Below are positions 61,434 to 64,000 of a stretch of 64,000 nucleotides of DNA, one piece after another (position 1 is the first letter of the stretch; each line of letters begins with the position of its first letter). The position numbers and the translations under genes are program-made. The notes under the pieces were generated by a model. The model was not told where the DNA came from and did not search any database. It saw only the letters and a list, made by a program, of their open reading frames with translations. The DNA comes from Phycisphaerae bacterium. GTDB lineage: Bacteria > Planctomycetota > Phycisphaerae > Sedimentisphaerales > Anaerobacaceae. The stretch is from NCBI GenBank assembly GCA_028714255.1, contig JAQTMR010000009.1:38835-102834 (forward strand). Reading direction: 5' to 3'.

Positions 61434-61829
61434 TTACCTTTTGCTTTTTGCTTCCACTTTTTTAGTTTTTATGATTGTCTCCAGCTCGGTCAACTGTTCT
61501 TTAGAAAGCTTATTACTGTCGAGCAGAAACTGCATCATCGGCGTAAATGCGCCGTCGAACGCCCTTTTTGCGGCGCGCATAATCTCGCAGTGCTGCGCTT
61601 CCCTTCTGGTAACAGCGGCGCTGTATAGAATAAGGTTTCGGATTCTTTCCGTTTTGAGCAGCCCTTTCGCGACCATACGGTCCATCATTGTTTTGACGGT
61701 GCTGTAGGTCCAGGCCCTTTCGCTCTGGAGCACTTCCTGCACGGTCGGAGCCGCACAGGGTTGGTTGCTCCAGACAGCCTGAATAATCGCCCATTCGCCT
61801 TCGGTGAGGTCATGTTTTTTCTTTGTCAT
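61434..61829 (-). CDS. BlaI/MecI/CopY-family repressor
   Basis: 131 residues: N-terminal winged helix (LTEGEWAIIQAVWSN, VQEVLQSERAWTYSTVKTMMDRMVAKGLL) and a short dimerisation part (about 85-120). These repressors are cut or released when the M56 partner is activated. It is the first gene of the operon, and a dyad lies over its promoter. Confidence 0.93.
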   Translation of the reverse strand: MTKKKHDLTEGEWAIIQAVWSNQPCAAPTVQEVLQSERAWTYSTVKTMMDRMVAKGLLKTERIRNLILYSAAVTRREAQHCEIMRAAKRAFDGAFTPMMQFLLDSNKLSKEQLTELETIIKTKKVEAKSKR

Positions 61830-61854
61830 AGGAATCTCCTTTTCTTTAACAATG

Positions 61855-61886
61855 ACAAGTTTACTCTACACTTGTAAAGATTGCAA
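61855..61886 (-). promoter_or_regulatory. BlaI operon promoter with operator
   Basis: On minus TTGCAA (61886-61881), 17 bases, TAAACT (61863-61858). The dyad ACAAGTTTA (61855-61863) and TACACTTGT (61867-61875) lies between and over these boxes, like operators of BlaI-type repressors. Confidence 0.65.
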
Positions 61887-62021
61887 GAAAAAAGGCGGAA
61901 ATTTTCAAAAAATTTTCAATATTTTATTCGGGTTGACCTGCCCCTGATAATTTCAGCCGGGGCGGTAAATTACGGCAAAATCTTGACTGGGCGGAGAAAA
62001 AGGCTAATATAGGTGTTTGCC

Positions 62022-62105
62022 GCGGATGTGGCGGAACTGGCAGACGCGCAGGCTTCAGGTGCCTGTGGGCTTACGCTCATGGAGGTTCGACTCCTCTCAT
62101 CCGCA
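62022..62105 (+). tRNA. tRNA-Leu (anticodon CAG)
   Basis: Acceptor GCGGATG/CATCCGC, anticodon stem CAGGC/GCCTG with loop TTCAGGT (anticodon CAG, reads CTG), a long variable arm (TGGGCTTACGCTCA) typical of class II tRNAs, and T arm GAGG-TTCGACT-CCTC. Discriminator A. CCA is not encoded. Confidence 0.95.
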
Positions 62106-62285
62106 TTAAGTACCGTCGTAACAGGCTTTGTGTATTGCGGCACTAAAACCACGCTTTTCAAGCGATTATGCGGAGATTCAATACCCCCTTAACGAAAATC
62201 AAGTCGAAAGGCCGATAAATAGGATGTTAAGAAACTGTTATCGATGCGGTTAAATAGTAACCAATTACGAGTAACTAATTACCAA

Positions 62286-63092
62286 ATGTTTGAAATAGCC
62301 CGAGAATTAGAACAAACAGCAGTATGGTTCAGGCCGGCGGTTTTAATTGTGCCCGGATTAGTAGCGGTTCTGGTTGGGCTGTTTGTCTGGCTTGGCGGGC
62401 TCGGTTTTAGAAAAGTTCTGGCTGGAATTATCGGCGCAATCAGCGGCGGGGTCTGCGGATTTTTTATAAGCGGCCGAAATATGCCCCCGACAATAGTTTC
62501 GGCGGGCATAACCGCGTTTATCGCAATAGTATTTGAAAAGATATTCATCGCAATACTGGCCGGCGTTCTGGCGGCAGTGCTCGGCTTTGCCGTTCTGGCC
62601 AGGCCTTATATCGGGAATGAGGACAGCTTAAACGAATATGGAACCGAAGATAGAACGATGTTTTTGGACACACAAGAAAGCATAGAGGCAGCAAAAAGAT
62701 ACATAGCTGATTTCGCCGCCGAGACAAGGCAAATTTTCTCGAAGATGCCGATATATAAGCATGCAATAACAGCGGCGATAGTAATAGTTTTTATAGCGGC
62801 CGGGTTTTTCCAAAAGCGTTTAACCTCGGCGTTTTGCTGTTCGGCACTGGGGACAATGCTCATCTTTACAGGGATGATTCTGCTGTTATTGTATAAAGGA
62901 GCTGCGCCTATAAGCAGTATTTTTCGAAGCCAGTTGTTTTATACCGGTGTTTTCGGAGCGATGACAGCTTTTGGTATGGCTGAACAGCTATTGCTCTGTC
63001 AACGCATTAATGCGAAACTAACAGGACATAAACAGAAAAACAGAAACAGGAAAAAGCCGGAGGAAATATCACCGTCCTGGCGGAACAAATAG
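62286..63092 (+). CDS. Multi-pass membrane protein, glycine-rich helices
   Basis: 268 residues from the ATG at 62286. An ATG at 62244 would add 14 residues from a repeat-like AGTAACCAATTACGAGTAAC sequence. Neither has a clear ribosome site. About seven hydrophobic segments, many Gly-rich (VLVGLFVWLGGLGF, IIGAISGGVCGFFISG), a loop with acidic residues (about 115-150) and a basic tail (KQKNRNRKKPEE). It resembles the next gene in layout and Gly-rich helices. Function unknown. Confidence 0.65.
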   Translation: MFEIARELEQTAVWFRPAVLIVPGLVAVLVGLFVWLGGLGFRKVLAGIIGAISGGVCGFFISGRNMPPTIVSAGITAFIAIVFEKIFIAILAGVLAAVLGFAVLARPYIGNEDSLNEYGTEDRTMFLDTQESIEAAKRYIADFAAETRQIFSKMPIYKHAITAAIVIVFIAAGFFQKRLTSAFCCSALGTMLIFTGMILLLLYKGAAPISSIFRSQLFYTGVFGAMTAFGMAEQLLLCQRINAKLTGHKQKNRNRKKPEEISPSWRNK

Positions 63093-63177
63093 CCGGGGAT
63101 TATATTTAGCAGTAAATTTAGAAAAACTGAAAGCTCGCCCAGCATAAGCAGAGCAGCAAAGATTAAGGAGAAGAACG

Positions 63178-63879
63178 ATGGAGTATTTAACGATTCTTGC
63201 AGAGGCAACAAAAAGCTCATCTGAGCCGTTTATCAGAATTCAAAGCGTTCTTGATTCCATCTGGGAACAAGTGACGGCCCTATCGTGGCTGCAGGCAGTC
63301 CTTTGCATTTCATTCGGATTGGTATATCTGCTCTATGGCTGGCGCATTTTCAAGGTACTTGTCGCTATCTGCTTCGGACTTTTTGGCTTATTTATGGGCA
63401 TAAACTTCGGCGGGCGATTCGGTGGTTATGAAATTTTGGGCGGCATAGCCGGCCTTGTTCTTTTTGCGAGCGTTTCCATACCTTTTATGAAATGGTCCGT
63501 CGGGGTACTCGGAGCTATTTCGGGCGGCATACTGACCGGCGGGATTTGGTACGCTGTCGGGCTGCCGGAAAGATTTATGCCGGCAGGCGCCCTTATGGGC
63601 ATTATCGCAGGCGGTATGATTTCGTTTATTGTTTTCAAGGCGGCGGTTATGCTTTTTACAAGTTTCGGCGGCGGAATCCTGATAATAACGGGTATGCTGT
63701 CTCTGATATATCACTACGAGAGTATCCAGACTCCGCCGACCGCGACCGCAAAGGCGATGCTCTATGAACATCATTGGTTCGTGCCTGCGTTGCTGCTGGC
63801 GCCGACCATCATCGGCATAATAGTGCAGCACAGATTCATTAAAAGCTCCAAAAGCTGGGACGTCAAACCCCCTACATAA
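63178..63879 (+). CDS. Multi-pass membrane protein, related in layout to the previous gene
   Basis: 233 residues with AAGGAG before the ATG. Six or seven hydrophobic segments with Gly-rich pairs (FGLFGLFMGINFGGRFGGYEILGGIAGLVLF, GVLGAISGGILTGGIWYAVG, FTSFGGGILIITGML). Shared elements with the gene at 62286 are the GxIxGGxxxG helices and an AISGG segment. It may be a distant paralogue. Function unknown. Confidence 0.75.
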   Translation: MEYLTILAEATKSSSEPFIRIQSVLDSIWEQVTALSWLQAVLCISFGLVYLLYGWRIFKVLVAICFGLFGLFMGINFGGRFGGYEILGGIAGLVLFASVSIPFMKWSVGVLGAISGGILTGGIWYAVGLPERFMPAGALMGIIAGGMISFIVFKAAVMLFTSFGGGILIITGMLSLIYHYESIQTPPTATAKAMLYEHHWFVPALLLAPTIIGIIVQHRFIKSSKSWDVKPPT

Positions 63880-63929
63880 CAAGAGGCCATGGGGATATTT
63901 TGAATCCGAATTCACCAAAAGCAAAAGAA

Positions 63930-63950
63930 CCCCCAGCATAAAGCTGGGGG
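63930..63950 (+). repeat. CTAA-flanked hairpin repeat, possible terminator
   Basis: CCCCCAGC (63930-63937) and GCTGGGGG (63943-63950) with a 5-base loop, after GAA and before CTAACC. It lies 50 bases after the last gene. No T-run. Same family as 14731-14750. Confidence 0.7.
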
Positions 63951-64000
63951 CTAACCAAGTGTTATGATTCAAAAAATAACGATATCAAACACAAACAAAA

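Overview
The window looks like a chromosomal segment from a Planctomycetota bacterium, most likely the Phycisphaerae side of the phylum, at roughly 50 % GC. This is inferred from protein style, not from a marker gene. The clues are a PEP-CTERM exported protein, a large beta-helix/PQQ-like/dockerin-like exported protein coupled to a pseudopilin-like protein with an FADGH motif near its end, an M56 (BlaR1-type) sensor with a BlaI repressor, and many short palindromic repeats between genes. Most genes are housekeeping genes in short operons.

Layout. 1-8.7 kb is an acetate/acyl-CoA locus: acs and an OFA-type transporter on +, convergent with an operon on - made of an ADP-forming acyl-CoA synthetase, a CoA-transferase fused to a GNAT acetyltransferase, and an AcuC-type deacetylase. 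Synthesis, activation and probable lysine-acetylation control of Acs thus sit together. 8.9-12.8 kb (-) holds serA, a phosphohexomutase and a CDF metal transporter. 13-19.6 kb has a conserved unknown, a B12-fold protein, a nitroreductase, a small channel-like membrane protein, efp, a reductase/epimerase and a pyruvate kinase without its C-terminal domain. 19.7-26.8 kb (-) is one long Rrf2-headed operon for cysteine, Fe-S clusters and NAD: rrf2, cysK, cysE, nadA, metY, a four-helix-bundle gene inside a small cassette with inverted ends, nifU, nifS.

27-37 kb carries a toroid-fold protein, an entericidin-like lipoprotein, xthA, a Phd/RelE pair, a HEAT-repeat exported protein, two GIY-YIG-like proteins, tRNA-Gln, a DUF362 protein, tsaD, larB, a nucleotidyltransferase-like protein and nnrD. 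37.2-40.8 kb is a YtrA-type ABC operon. 41-48.5 kb has lexA, gph, a hydrolase, ispG, a PIN/TRAM protein, an isochorismatase-fold protein and trmB. 48.5-50 kb is a gene-poor island of nested repeats with a decayed ATPase gene. 50-64 kb has dprA, the exported/pseudopilin proteins, folC, the M56/BlaI pair, tRNA-Leu and two multi-pass membrane proteins.

The most unusual content is (i) a small mobile repeat seen between genes, inside a CDS in frame, next to a tRNA and as a filled versus empty site, (ii) a four-helix-bundle gene bounded by inverted repeats, with a solitary end elsewhere, (iii) two genes whose only sensible starts are AUU (larB) and AUA (gph), (iv) two exported-protein genes sharing a long leader that encodes a mini-ORF ending or passing through HFITG, and (v) the acetylation-linked acetate locus.
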